In this document: positions 14,383 through 21,613 of the stretch, in pieces
Layout: each line of letters opens with the position of its first letter
Numbering within the stretch: the stretch's first letter is position 1
Assembly (NCBI GenBank): GCA_902788205.1
Contig: CADAJJ010000024.1
Coordinates: 1-29,765, forward strand
Length of the DNA stretch: 29,765 nucleotides
Reading direction: 5' to 3'
Source: RUG023 sp900315435
GTDB taxonomy: Bacteria > Spirochaetota > Spirochaetia > Sphaerochaetales > Sphaerochaetaceae
Notes under the pieces: generated by a model
Databases searched by the model: none
Seen by the model: only the letters and a program-made list of their open reading frames with translations
What the model was told of the DNA's origin: nothing
Position numbers and translations under genes: made by a program

Positions 14383-16467
14383 TTACTCCTCGTCGGTCTT
14401 CATGTGTTTCTTGCCTTCGGCGATCACCTCGTCAGCCTGCTTGCCGCGCAGCTGCTCATAGTGGTCGAACTCAAGCTCGAAGCTCCCCGTGCCGCTGGTC
14501 ATGGACTTCAGGTCGATGGCATAGTTGAGCACTTCGGACTGCGGGACCAAAGCCCTGACCATCTGCAGCTGTCCAGTCTCCTCCTGCCCGAGCACGCGCC
14601 CGCGCTTGGAGGAAAGGTCGCTGAGGATGGCTCCCAGGTATTCCTGGTCGACATAGATCTGGATGCTCATGATCGGTTCGAGCAACACGCATCCCGCCTT
14701 GGCGAGAGCGGCGCGCATGGCTCCCTTGCCCGCAAGCTTGAATGCCATTTCCGAGGAATCGACCGGATGCTCCTTGCCGTCAATCAGCGTGACCGCCACG
14801 TCGACGATCGGATAGCCGGCGAGGAATCCCTCTTCCATCTGTTCATGGATACCCTTTTCGATACCGGGGACGTAGCCTTTGCTGATGGCGCCGCCCTTGA
14901 CGATGTTGGCGAAGGTGTACAGGGCTCCCCGTTCGCTCGGGGCGATCGACAGGACCACCTTGGCGTACTGCCCGTGTCCACCGGTCTGTTTCTTGTGGGT
15001 GTATTCGGTCAGCCCGCTGTCCTTGGTGATTGTCTCGCGGTAGGCGACGCGCGGAAGCTTGGTGTTGATCTTGATCTTCTGCTTTTCCTCGATTTTCTCG
15101 AGGATCATCTTCAAATGGTCCTCGGAAAGGCCGGCGACATAGCTTTCCTTCGTCTCCTCGTTGAAGCCAGTGTGGAAGGTGATGTCCTCTTCGGCGACAC
15201 GGTAGAGCGCCTCGCCCATCTTGACCTCCGCCTTCTTGTCGTCGGTGCTGATGGCAAGCGTGTAGACAGGGCTGGGCATCGCGAGCGGCTGGAAGGTGTA
15301 GGTGGCGTTCAGGTCCGCCAGAAGGCTGCTGTTGGTGGAGACCGCGTCAGCCTTGGTGATCACGCCGATGTCTCCGGCGTTCAGCACGTCGGTCTCGACC
15401 AGCTTGCGGCCGACCATGCGGTAGACCTTGCCTGGCTTGACGCGCTTGTCCCGCGGACGGACGACCAGGTCGGTCTCGGGACCTATCGATCCGGAGACGA
15501 CTTTCAGGAAACTGAGCTTTCCGTTGAACTGGTCGATCGTGGTCTTGAAGCAGTAGGCTGCCGCCGGACCGTCGGGGGTGATCGACATGTCGTGGTGCAC
15601 GCCGTCCTTGTCCAGGATCCATTCGGTCTCTCCGGTCGGGTCGGGAAGGTCGTGCTTGATGCAGTTCAGCAGGGTATGCATGCCCATGCCTTTGGACGCG
15701 CAACCGCAAAGGACCGGGACGACCTTGTTGGTCTTGACGCCCTGGTGCAGGCCACGCCGGATTTCCTCTTCGGTCAGGGTTCCTTCCTCGAAATACTTCT
15801 CCAGCAGGTCGTCGGCGCCTTCGGCCGCGCTCTCGATCAGCTCGCCACGATACTTCTCGACAAGGTCATGGAGCTCGGAGGGCACTTCGTAGGAGACGCA
15901 ACGTCCGTCCGCTCCCGGCAGGTAGGCCTTGCCCTCGATCAGGTTGACGACTCCTTTGAAACCGGCACCTTTGCCGATGGGTATCGCGATAGGAACAAAT
16001 GCCATCTTGAAGCGCTCTTTCAGCTGCTCCAGCACGGCGTCGAAATCCGCTCGTTCCTTGTCCATCTTGTTGATGAACACGGCTCTGGGCTTGTTGCGGT
16101 TGTTCAGTCTTCTCCAGAGCTTCAAGGTCTCGATCTGGATGCCGAACTCGGCATCGACGACCATCAGGGCAGACTCGCAGGAACGGAAGGCGCAGATGGC
16201 CTCGCCAATGAAACCAGAGGTTCCCGGAGTATCCAGAAGATTGATCTGCCTGTCATTCCAGTAAAAGGAGATGAGGGAGGAATGGATGGAAATCTTCTTC
16301 GCGATTTCCTCGTCCGTGAAATCGCTTACAGTCTTGCCGCTTTCCACCGTGGCCGGCTTGTCCAAGGCTCTCGCCTGAAACAGGAGCTGCTCGACCAACG
16401 TCGTCTTTCCTGTACCGTTGTGCCCGACAATGGCTACATTCCTGATGTCTGAACTGATGACACCCAT
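14383..16467 (-). CDS. EF-G-like translational GTPase (EF-G paralogue without the catalytic His)
   Basis: The 694-residue protein has the full EF-G domain order and length. The P-loop is 'GHNGTGKT' (15-22) instead of AHIDAGKT. Switch I lacks the RGITI box ('KKISIHSSL' instead). Switch II is 'DTPGT' (79-83), so the His that activates water in EF-G/EF-Tu is Thr83. 'NKMD' at 133-136 is intact. Domain IV includes 'YTHKKQTGGHGQYAKV', as in true EF-G. It belongs with the EF-G-2/FusA2-like lineages, whose exact roles vary; ribosome recycling or a stress role is possible but not shown. AGGAGG precedes the ATG, and a TTGACA-17-TACCAT promoter lies upstream. Confidence 0.88.
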   Translation of the reverse strand: MGVISSDIRNVAIVGHNGTGKTTLVEQLLFQARALDKPATVESGKTVSDFTDEEIAKKISIHSSLISFYWNDRQINLLDTPGTSGFIGEAICAFRSCESALMVVDAEFGIQIETLKLWRRLNNRNKPRAVFINKMDKERADFDAVLEQLKERFKMAFVPIAIPIGKGAGFKGVVNLIEGKAYLPGADGRCVSYEVPSELHDLVEKYRGELIESAAEGADDLLEKYFEEGTLTEEEIRRGLHQGVKTNKVVPVLCGCASKGMGMHTLLNCIKHDLPDPTGETEWILDKDGVHHDMSITPDGPAAAYCFKTTIDQFNGKLSFLKVVSGSIGPETDLVVRPRDKRVKPGKVYRMVGRKLVETDVLNAGDIGVITKADAVSTNSSLLADLNATYTFQPLAMPSPVYTLAISTDDKKAEVKMGEALYRVAEEDITFHTGFNEETKESYVAGLSEDHLKMILEKIEEKQKIKINTKLPRVAYRETITKDSGLTEYTHKKQTGGHGQYAKVVLSIAPSERGALYTFANIVKGGAISKGYVPGIEKGIHEQMEEGFLAGYPIVDVAVTLIDGKEHPVDSSEMAFKLAGKGAMRAALAKAGCVLLEPIMSIQIYVDQEYLGAILSDLSSKRGRVLGQEETGQLQMVRALVPQSEVLNYAIDLKSMTSGTGSFELEFDHYEQLRGKQADEVIAEGKKHMKTDEE

Positions 16468-16503
16468 AAACCCTCCTTTTTTGGTCCTGAGACCTATGGA
16501 TTC

Positions 16504-16532
16504 ATGGTACGCCCCAAACTTCCATCTGTCAA
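16504..16532 (-). promoter_or_regulatory. Predicted promoter of the EF-G-like gene
   Basis: On the minus strand TTGACA (16532-16527), a 17-nt spacer and TACCAT (16509-16504), with a leader of about 30 nt to the ATG that contains AAGGAGG. Confidence 0.65.
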
Positions 16533-16574
16533 AAGAAAAGGGCTTTATTGAAGGATTTTGCGATAGAAAAGGGG

Positions 16575-16607
16575 AAAATTGGGGCGGAACCCGCTATTCA
16601 GCCCCAA
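16575..16607 (-). terminator. Intrinsic terminator downstream of greA
   Basis: On the minus strand TTGGGGC pairs with GCCCCAA, with a possible inner GAA/TTC pairing, followed by TTTT. It lies about 11 nt after the greA stop. Confidence 0.75.
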
Positions 16608-16618
16608 GAAACCTACGA

Positions 16619-17119
16619 TTATTGGAAATCTGCCAGATGGACATCCTCGACGATGTAGCTGGTGCGGCTGCCTGCCCACTCGAAGACGAAATGGTCGCCC
16701 TTCTTGTGTCCTGCCAGCGCCTTGCCGATCGGGGCGAGGATGTTGATGACGCCCCGCTCGTCGTCGCTTTCCCAAGGGCCCATCAGCGTGTAGGTCTCCA
16801 GCTTGGCGTGCTTGACGTTCTTCACGGTGATGACGGTGCCGAAGCCGCTGGTGGCGGGGTCGATCGACTCGGGGGTGAGGACGTGCATGTTGTTGATCTG
16901 CTGTGCCAGCATCTGCGCCTTCTTCTGCAGCAGTTGCTGCTTGTCCTTCCCGTACTGGTATTCGCTGTTCTCGCTCAGGTCGCCTTTCTCGCGGGCTTCC
17001 GCGATTTCCTTCATGACCTCTGGCAACTGGACCTTGTTGATATCCTCCAGCTCCTTCTTCTTGGCCTCCAGCGAGGCCTGGGTGCAATAGAACCCCATCG
17101 TATGCGCTTTCTGCAGCAT
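16619..17119 (-). CDS. greA: Transcription elongation factor GreA
   Basis: GreA stimulates RNA polymerase to cleave backtracked transcripts. The 166-residue protein shows the N-terminal coiled coil with the tip acidic residues in 'EKGDLSENSEYQYGKDKQ' (about 44-61; Asp and Glu of the DLSENSEY tip present) and the C-terminal FKBP-like domain ('TVITVKNVKHAKLETYTLMG', 'ISPIGKALLG'-type segment here 'LAPIGKALAGHKKGD'). The start at 17119 has AAGGAG 7 nt upstream; an ATG seven codons later would also give a normal GreA. It lies between two EF-G-type genes, each separately terminated. Confidence 0.93.
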   Translation of the reverse strand: MLQKAHTMGFYCTQASLEAKKKELEDINKVQLPEVMKEIAEAREKGDLSENSEYQYGKDKQQLLQKKAQMLAQQINNMHVLTPESIDPATSGFGTVITVKNVKHAKLETYTLMGPWESDDERGVINILAPIGKALAGHKKGDHFVFEWAGSRTSYIVEDVHLADFQ

Positions 17120-17146
17120 CGTAACGCTCCTTGATTCATGTCCAAC

Positions 17147-17180
17147 AAAAAGGCAACCCGCCTGTGACGAGTTGCGCCTT
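17147..17180 (-). terminator. Intrinsic terminator of fusA, in the greA leader
   Basis: On the minus strand CAACTCG pairs with CGGGTTG, flanked by AAGG/CCTT with a mismatch between, followed by TTTTT. A TATAGT hexamer (17190-17185) just before it could be the greA -10, in which case the hairpin would be the start of the greA leader. Confidence 0.65.
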
Positions 17181-17223
17181 GCATACTATATGCGATTTTC
17201 CCTCGTGTGGCGAGAGATTTCTT

Positions 17224-19272
17224 TCATGCGCCGAACGGATTGACCTGGCAGGGTACGTAATGGTCGAACTCCATGCTGAAGGATCCGCGTCCCTGGGTCG
17301 CGCTTCTCAGGGCGGTGGAGTAGCCGAACATCTTCGACAGCGGCGCCTGGGCGTTGATCTGGTCTGCGGAAGCGTGGCTCTCCATCGAGCTCACCAATCC
17401 GCCACGGCTGGTCAGGCTGCTGATGACGTCGCCCACATACTGGGTCGGGACGATGACGGTCACCTTCATCATCGGCTCCATCAGCTGGGGCTCCGCCTGG
17501 GCCGCCACCTTGTCGAAGCACATCGACGCCGCGGCCTCGAAGGCGAAATCGCTCGCCCTGAGCTCGTCGTAGTCGATGCCGGTCACCTCGACCTGCATGT
17601 CGGTGCAGGCATACCCGTAGCGGATGCCGCTGGAGAAAGCCCCCTCGATACCGCGCTGGATCGCCTGGTAGAACTCGTCCGGCATGCCACCCCTCACCTT
17701 CGCGGAGCAGAGGTACTTCACGCCGCTGCCTTGGGGAAGCGGACAAAGGCGGAGCGTCACGCCCGCATGGTTCTCCTTGCCTGCGATCACCTTGTCGAAG
17801 CTTTCGCTGCCGGTCGCTTCCTTCGCGATCGACTCGCGGTAGCTGACCTGCGGCTTGCCGACACGGGCGTTGATCTTCATCTCCTTGGTCAGGGTGGTGA
17901 CGATGACATCCAGATGGAGCTCGCCCATGCCGCTGATCAGAAGCTGGCCGGTCTGGTCGTCTTCCTTGAAGGTGAAGGTCGGGTCCTCCTGGGCCAAGAC
18001 GGCCAGGGCGTTCTTCAGCTTGACCTGGTCGTCGGCGGTTCCCGCCTCGATGGCGATGGAGATGACCGGGGTGGGGAAGTGCATCTTCTCCAGCAGGATC
18101 TGGCTCGCCTCGTTGGAGAGGGTGTCGCCCGTCTGTGCCTCCTTCATGCCGACGATGACGCCGATATCTCCCGCCTCGATCGAACTCATGTCCTCGGAGC
18201 GGTCGGCGTGCATGCGCAGGATCCTTGCCACGCGTTCCTTCTTGTGCTTTCCGACGTTCATCACCATCTGGCCTTTCTTGATCGTCCCCTGATAGACACG
18301 CACATAATCCATCGGCCCCATCTGCGGGTCGACATGGATCTTGAACACCAATGCGAGCGGCGGCTTGGAGGGGTCATGGGTGATTTCCACCTCCTTTTCG
18401 TTCTTCATGTTGATGCCGGTGATGGGGGGGACCTCGCTGGGGCTGGGAAGGAAGTCGATGACGCCATCGATCAACGGCTGGACGCCCATGTCCTTCAGCG
18501 AGGAGCCTGCGAACATCGGCAGCGCTTGCCGCTCGATTGTTGCTTTCTTCAGGGTCTTCTTGATCAGTTCGACCGGAATGTCCTTCCCGTCGAAGTAGAG
18601 CTCCATGATCTCGTCGCTGAAGGAAGAGACGCTGTCGATCAGCTTCTCCCTCCACTCGTCGGCCTCTTCCTGCATGTCTGCCGGAATCGGGTTCTCGCGC
18701 ATCGTCTTGCCGTCGTCGCTCTGGTCGAAGGTGAGGTATTGCATGGAGAGCAGGTCGATGACGCCGGAAAATCCGCTTTCGGACCCCACAGGGATGTTGA
18801 CCGGAATCGGATTGGCGCCGAACTTGGCTTTGATCTGGGACAGGACGTCGTAGAAATCGGCGCCCATGCGGTCCATCTTGTTGACGAACCCGATGCGGGG
18901 GACCTTGTAGGTCTCGGCCTGTCTCCAGACCGTTTCCGTCTGGGGCTCGACGCCGCCGACCGCGCTGAAGACGACGATGCCGCCGTCAAGCACGCGCAAC
19001 GAACGCTCCACCTCGGCGGTGAAGTCCACATGTCCCGGAGTATCGATGATGTTGATCTGGTAGCCTTTCCAGAAGCAGGTGGTCGCGGCGCTCGCGATGG
19101 TGATGCCGCGGTCCTGCTCCTGCTGCAGGAAATCCATCGTCGCTTCGCCATTGTCCACCTCGCCGATGCGATGGTTCTCGCCCGTGTAGTACAGGATGCG
19201 CTCGGTGGTCGTGGTCTTGCCGGCATCGATATGGGCCATGATGCCGATGTTCCGTGTCGTTTTCTCGTCCAT
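17224..19272 (-). CDS. fusA: Elongation factor G
   Basis: This is the canonical ribosomal translocase GTPase. The 682-residue product has G1 'AHIDAGKT' (13-20), switch I 'RGITIASAA' (55-63), switch II 'DTPGHVDF' with the catalytic His81, and 'NKMD' (131-134). Domain II-V features follow, including 'GQLLISGMGELHLDV' and the domain IV tip. The ATG at 19272 is preferred to the TTG three codons earlier, since GAGG lies only 2 nt before the TTG. Spirochaetes often carry two EF-Gs that share translocation and ribosome recycling; which role this one has cannot be told from sequence by eye. It is not in an str operon here. Confidence 0.94.
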   Translation of the reverse strand: MDEKTTRNIGIMAHIDAGKTTTTERILYYTGENHRIGEVDNGEATMDFLQQEQDRGITIASAATTCFWKGYQINIIDTPGHVDFTAEVERSLRVLDGGIVVFSAVGGVEPQTETVWRQAETYKVPRIGFVNKMDRMGADFYDVLSQIKAKFGANPIPVNIPVGSESGFSGVIDLLSMQYLTFDQSDDGKTMRENPIPADMQEEADEWREKLIDSVSSFSDEIMELYFDGKDIPVELIKKTLKKATIERQALPMFAGSSLKDMGVQPLIDGVIDFLPSPSEVPPITGINMKNEKEVEITHDPSKPPLALVFKIHVDPQMGPMDYVRVYQGTIKKGQMVMNVGKHKKERVARILRMHADRSEDMSSIEAGDIGVIVGMKEAQTGDTLSNEASQILLEKMHFPTPVISIAIEAGTADDQVKLKNALAVLAQEDPTFTFKEDDQTGQLLISGMGELHLDVIVTTLTKEMKINARVGKPQVSYRESIAKEATGSESFDKVIAGKENHAGVTLRLCPLPQGSGVKYLCSAKVRGGMPDEFYQAIQRGIEGAFSSGIRYGYACTDMQVEVTGIDYDELRASDFAFEAAASMCFDKVAAQAEPQLMEPMMKVTVIVPTQYVGDVISSLTSRGGLVSSMESHASADQINAQAPLSKMFGYSTALRSATQGRGSFSMEFDHYVPCQVNPFGA

Positions 19273-19293
19273 GGTGTTCAAATCCTCACAAAT

Positions 19294-19322
19294 ACATTAA
19301 CCTACCATAAAACGGCAGGCAA
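19294..19322 (-). promoter_or_regulatory. Predicted fusA promoter
   Basis: On the minus strand TTGCCT (19322-19317), a 17-nt spacer and TAATGT (19299-19294), between the nudC stop and fusA. Confidence 0.55.
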
Positions 19323-19338
19323 AGGAAATACCAGCCTG

Positions 19339-20145
19339 TCAGAGGGGAAACCGCTCAGGGTGTTCCTTGAAATAGCGGATCATCGTCCCCGTCAGGCTGA
19401 CCGTATCGGTGGTCGGGTCGATGTCCTCGCGGCAGACCCATTCGGCGTCTTCCAGCTCCGTCTCGTCCAGACGGATGTCCCCGCCCCTGTCCAAGTGGCA
19501 GAAATACCCCAGAAGCAGGTCGCTGGCGCTGCCCCAGGGCTGGCTGGCGAAATAGCGGATGTCCCGCACCGAGAGTCCGACTTCCTCCATCACCTCGCGC
19601 CGTACCGTCTCCTCGGCGCTCTCGCCGATTTCCACGAAGCCGGCGATCAATGCCCGTCCACGGTACTTGGAATGGCCGTGGGCGTAACGCGTCATCAGGA
19701 TCCGGTTCCCGTCCCACAGCCCGGCGATGACGGCCGGCATGATCTTCGGATAGACGGTCATGCCGCACGAGTGACATACCAGCGAGCGCTCGCTGGTGCC
19801 CAATGCCATCGGTTTCCCGCAATGGCCGCAGAAGCGGTTTCCCTCATACCAGGTATTCAGTTGCCATGCCGTCGCGACCATCAGCCCGAGCCCCTCAGGA
19901 AGGTTTTTCGTCTCGCGGATGGCGACCCAGTTTTCTCCTTCCGATTCTTGGGAGAGCCAGCAGCCGACTCCGTCGAACGTGAAGAGAAAGGTCAACGGGC
20001 TTCCGGTTTCCGTGACTCGGGGAAGCGACCCGTCAGGGGCAAGAAGCACCTGTCCGTCCCGGAAACGGAAGAGATACTCTCCGTTTTGGGGCTCGCATAG
20101 GCGCCAGTGGTTGTCCAACCGGTGCGGGGCGATATCCTGGATCAT
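19339..20145 (-). CDS. nudC: NADH/NAD pyrophosphatase (NudC), also a possible RNA deNADding enzyme
   Basis: The 268-residue Nudix hydrolase cleaves NAD(H) to NMN(H) and AMP; E. coli NudC also removes NAD caps from RNA. The zinc ribbon is Cys106, Cys109, Cys124, Cys127. The Nudix box at 169-191 is complete (G-x5-E-x7-REV-x-EE-x-G-L). The NudC-specific 'SQPW' follows at 201-204, although the next residues (GSAS) differ from the usual PFPxS. The ATG at 20145 comes one base after the stop of the upstream CLC gene, with GGGGGAAAGGTAGG as ribosome-binding site, so both genes are probably co-transcribed and coupled. Confidence 0.93.
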   Translation of the reverse strand: MIQDIAPHRLDNHWRLCEPQNGEYLFRFRDGQVLLAPDGSLPRVTETGSPLTFLFTFDGVGCWLSQESEGENWVAIRETKNLPEGLGLMVATAWQLNTWYEGNRFCGHCGKPMALGTSERSLVCHSCGMTVYPKIMPAVIAGLWDGNRILMTRYAHGHSKYRGRALIAGFVEIGESAEETVRREVMEEVGLSVRDIRYFASQPWGSASDLLLGYFCHLDRGGDIRLDETELEDAEWVCREDIDPTTDTVSLTGTMIRYFKEHPERFPL

Positions 20146-20146
20146 C

Positions 20147-21409
20147 CTACCTTTCCCCCAAGACGATGGTGGGTTGCTGCTTGGCGTAGATGCCCATCGA
20201 GCCGCTTGCCGCATAGCTGATCAGGCAGACATAGAAGAGCAGGGCGGGATTGGCGAATCCGAAGAGTTCCAGGCCGAGCATGGCGCAGACGAAAGGCAGC
20301 TTGGTCGCGGCGCTCAGCATACCCATGCTGGAAAAGGAGACGAGGGCGTTGATGGGGATGCCGAACAGGGGAGCGAAGAGAGACCCGAAGGTGGAACCGA
20401 GCACCACCACCGGAACCACCTCTCCGCCGACAAAGCCGGCTCCCATGGAAAGCACCGTCAGCAGCATCTTCAGGAAAGGAATGTACCAGGCGACCTGCTT
20501 GCCGATCAGGTCCGCGGAAAGGCCGTTGAGCGGAAAGCCGCCGAGAAGCGGGTAGAGGGCAAACGAGACAACCAGGGCCAGGGAGGAACTGACCAGCACG
20601 GGCCGGTAGACCCCCGGAATGCGGGAAGCGAGCCAGTTCCTCCAAAAGGACGCGAGGCCGAGAAAGAGCTTGCAGAAGAGCCCCATGGCCACGGCAATCA
20701 CCGCAAGCTGCACCAGCAGGACCGGCGTGGCGGCCACGCTTTCGGCCAGGGCCGGGGCGAGGGTGGCGGTGTGCAGCACGTTGTGGGAAAAAAGGACGGC
20801 GCTGAACGAGGCGACGACACAAGGAATATAGGCGTCGGTACGGTTGACCCCGGGGGCCGAGAACTGCAGGCCGAAGAGCATGCCGGCGACCGGGGCGTTG
20901 AACAGGGCGCCAAAGGCGGCTCCTGCCCCCATGATCAGCCAGACACCCTGGGTGGTCGCGTCGTGTTGCTCCCAGCGTTTGGGCAGCAGCATGTCCTCCA
21001 CATGGGAAAGATAGTTGCCGATCGACGCGCCAATCTGCACTCCGGCCCCTTCCTTGCCGGTGGAGGCGCCGACGAGATGGGAGAGGAGGGTGGCGACGAA
21101 GAGCAGGGGAGCCATCTTCACGCTGATCATCTGCGCGTCATGCTTGTAGGCGTCGCCCGAGATGCCGTTGTTGATCATCTGGATGACCGTGGCGGTGCCG
21201 CTGCGCAGATAGGGGCCGAGCACCTGGTAGAGCCAGCTGACAAGCAGGGCTCCTGCCGGAATCGACAGGAGCAGCAGCGGATGCGACTCCCTGAACGCGG
21301 TCACTGTCCCGACCCCGGTATTGACCGCCCACATGGCGCACCCCACGCAGATTCCCAGGACGATGGAGCGGGCCACCCACCAAAGCATAAGCAAGACACG
21401 TTTTCCCAT
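20147..21409 (-). CDS. CLC-type anion transporter with non-canonical filter (CLC-F-like candidate)
   Basis: This 420-residue membrane protein has the CLC fold motifs: gating-Glu loop 'GKEGAGVQIGAS' (Glu120), 'GAGAAFGALFNAPVAGMLFGLQ', and 'GFVGGEVVPVVVLGS'. The GSGIP sequence that binds Cl- in canonical CLCs is replaced by 'RSGTATV' (69-75), and the third motif has GGEVVP instead of GGIFxP. Both changes, and the short length, resemble the fluoride/proton CLC-F branch; that assignment is inference, and no fluoride riboswitch is visible upstream. The ATG at 21409 is chosen because a TTTACG-17-TACCAT promoter ends 7 nt before it; a GTG at 21436 is in frame but lies within that promoter. It is upstream of and coupled to nudC. 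Confidence 0.85.
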   Translation of the reverse strand: MGKRVLLMLWWVARSIVLGICVGCAMWAVNTGVGTVTAFRESHPLLLLSIPAGALLVSWLYQVLGPYLRSGTATVIQMINNGISGDAYKHDAQMISVKMAPLLFVATLLSHLVGASTGKEGAGVQIGASIGNYLSHVEDMLLPKRWEQHDATTQGVWLIMGAGAAFGALFNAPVAGMLFGLQFSAPGVNRTDAYIPCVVASFSAVLFSHNVLHTATLAPALAESVAATPVLLVQLAVIAVAMGLFCKLFLGLASFWRNWLASRIPGVYRPVLVSSSLALVVSFALYPLLGGFPLNGLSADLIGKQVAWYIPFLKMLLTVLSMGAGFVGGEVVPVVVLGSTFGSLFAPLFGIPINALVSFSSMGMLSAATKLPFVCAMLGLELFGFANPALLFYVCLISYAASGSMGIYAKQQPTIVLGER

Positions 21410-21416
21410 GAAACCA

Positions 21417-21445
21417 ATGGTACCGGCTTTACGCACGCTCGTAAA
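21417..21445 (-). promoter_or_regulatory. Predicted CLC-nudC promoter, leaderless
   Basis: On the minus strand TTTACG (21445-21440), a 17-nt spacer and TACCAT (21422-21417), then TGGTTTC and ATG. No Shine-Dalgarno sequence is present. Confidence 0.5.
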
Positions 21446-21492
21446 GGAGCGGAAGGGGAATCCGGTGGGGTCGAATTCGGGGACAAACCCTT

Positions 21493-21508
21493 GCTAAACC
21501 GGTTTTCA
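21493..21508. promoter_or_regulatory. LacI-type operator 1 (upstream)
   Basis: GCTAAACC|GGTTTTCA is a near-palindrome with the central CG typical of LacI-family sites. Its centre is 90 bp upstream of an almost identical site at 21583-21598. It lies upstream of the regulator's -35. Confidence 0.7.
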
Positions 21509-21538
21509 TGAAAAATTGTTGAATAGTTCCAAAAGTTT

Positions 21539-21567
21539 TTGACTCTTTCAAAAACCCATGGTACAGT
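21539..21567 (+). promoter_or_regulatory. Predicted promoter of the lacI-like regulator and transporter operon
   Basis: TTGACT (21539-21544), a 17-nt spacer and TACAGT (21562-21567) with an extended TG. It lies between the two operators. A perfect 7-bp inverted repeat, GGTACAG/CTGTACC (21560-21579), covers the -10 and predicted +1. Confidence 0.7.
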
Positions 21568-21582
21568 CAGTTCTGTACCGTT

Positions 21583-21598
21583 GCTAAAACGGTTTTGC
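21583..21598. promoter_or_regulatory. LacI-type operator 2 (just downstream of +1)
   Basis: GCTAAAAC|GGTTTTGC lies about 10 nt after the predicted transcription start and before the regulator's ATG. Bound repressor here would block transcription. Confidence 0.72.
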
Positions 21599-21613
21599 TC
21601 AGGGGTGTGCTGC

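Noticed and set aside
14107..20100. Long plus-strand open frames opposite the EF-G-like and EF-G genes
   Set aside because: They mirror well-identified GTPase genes, have low-complexity His/Asp/Leu-rich translations and lack ribosome-binding sites.
21410..21540. Fluoride (crcB) riboswitch upstream of the CLC gene
   Set aside because: No conserved crcB motif segments are visible, and the predicted transcript is leaderless, leaving no room for an aptamer.
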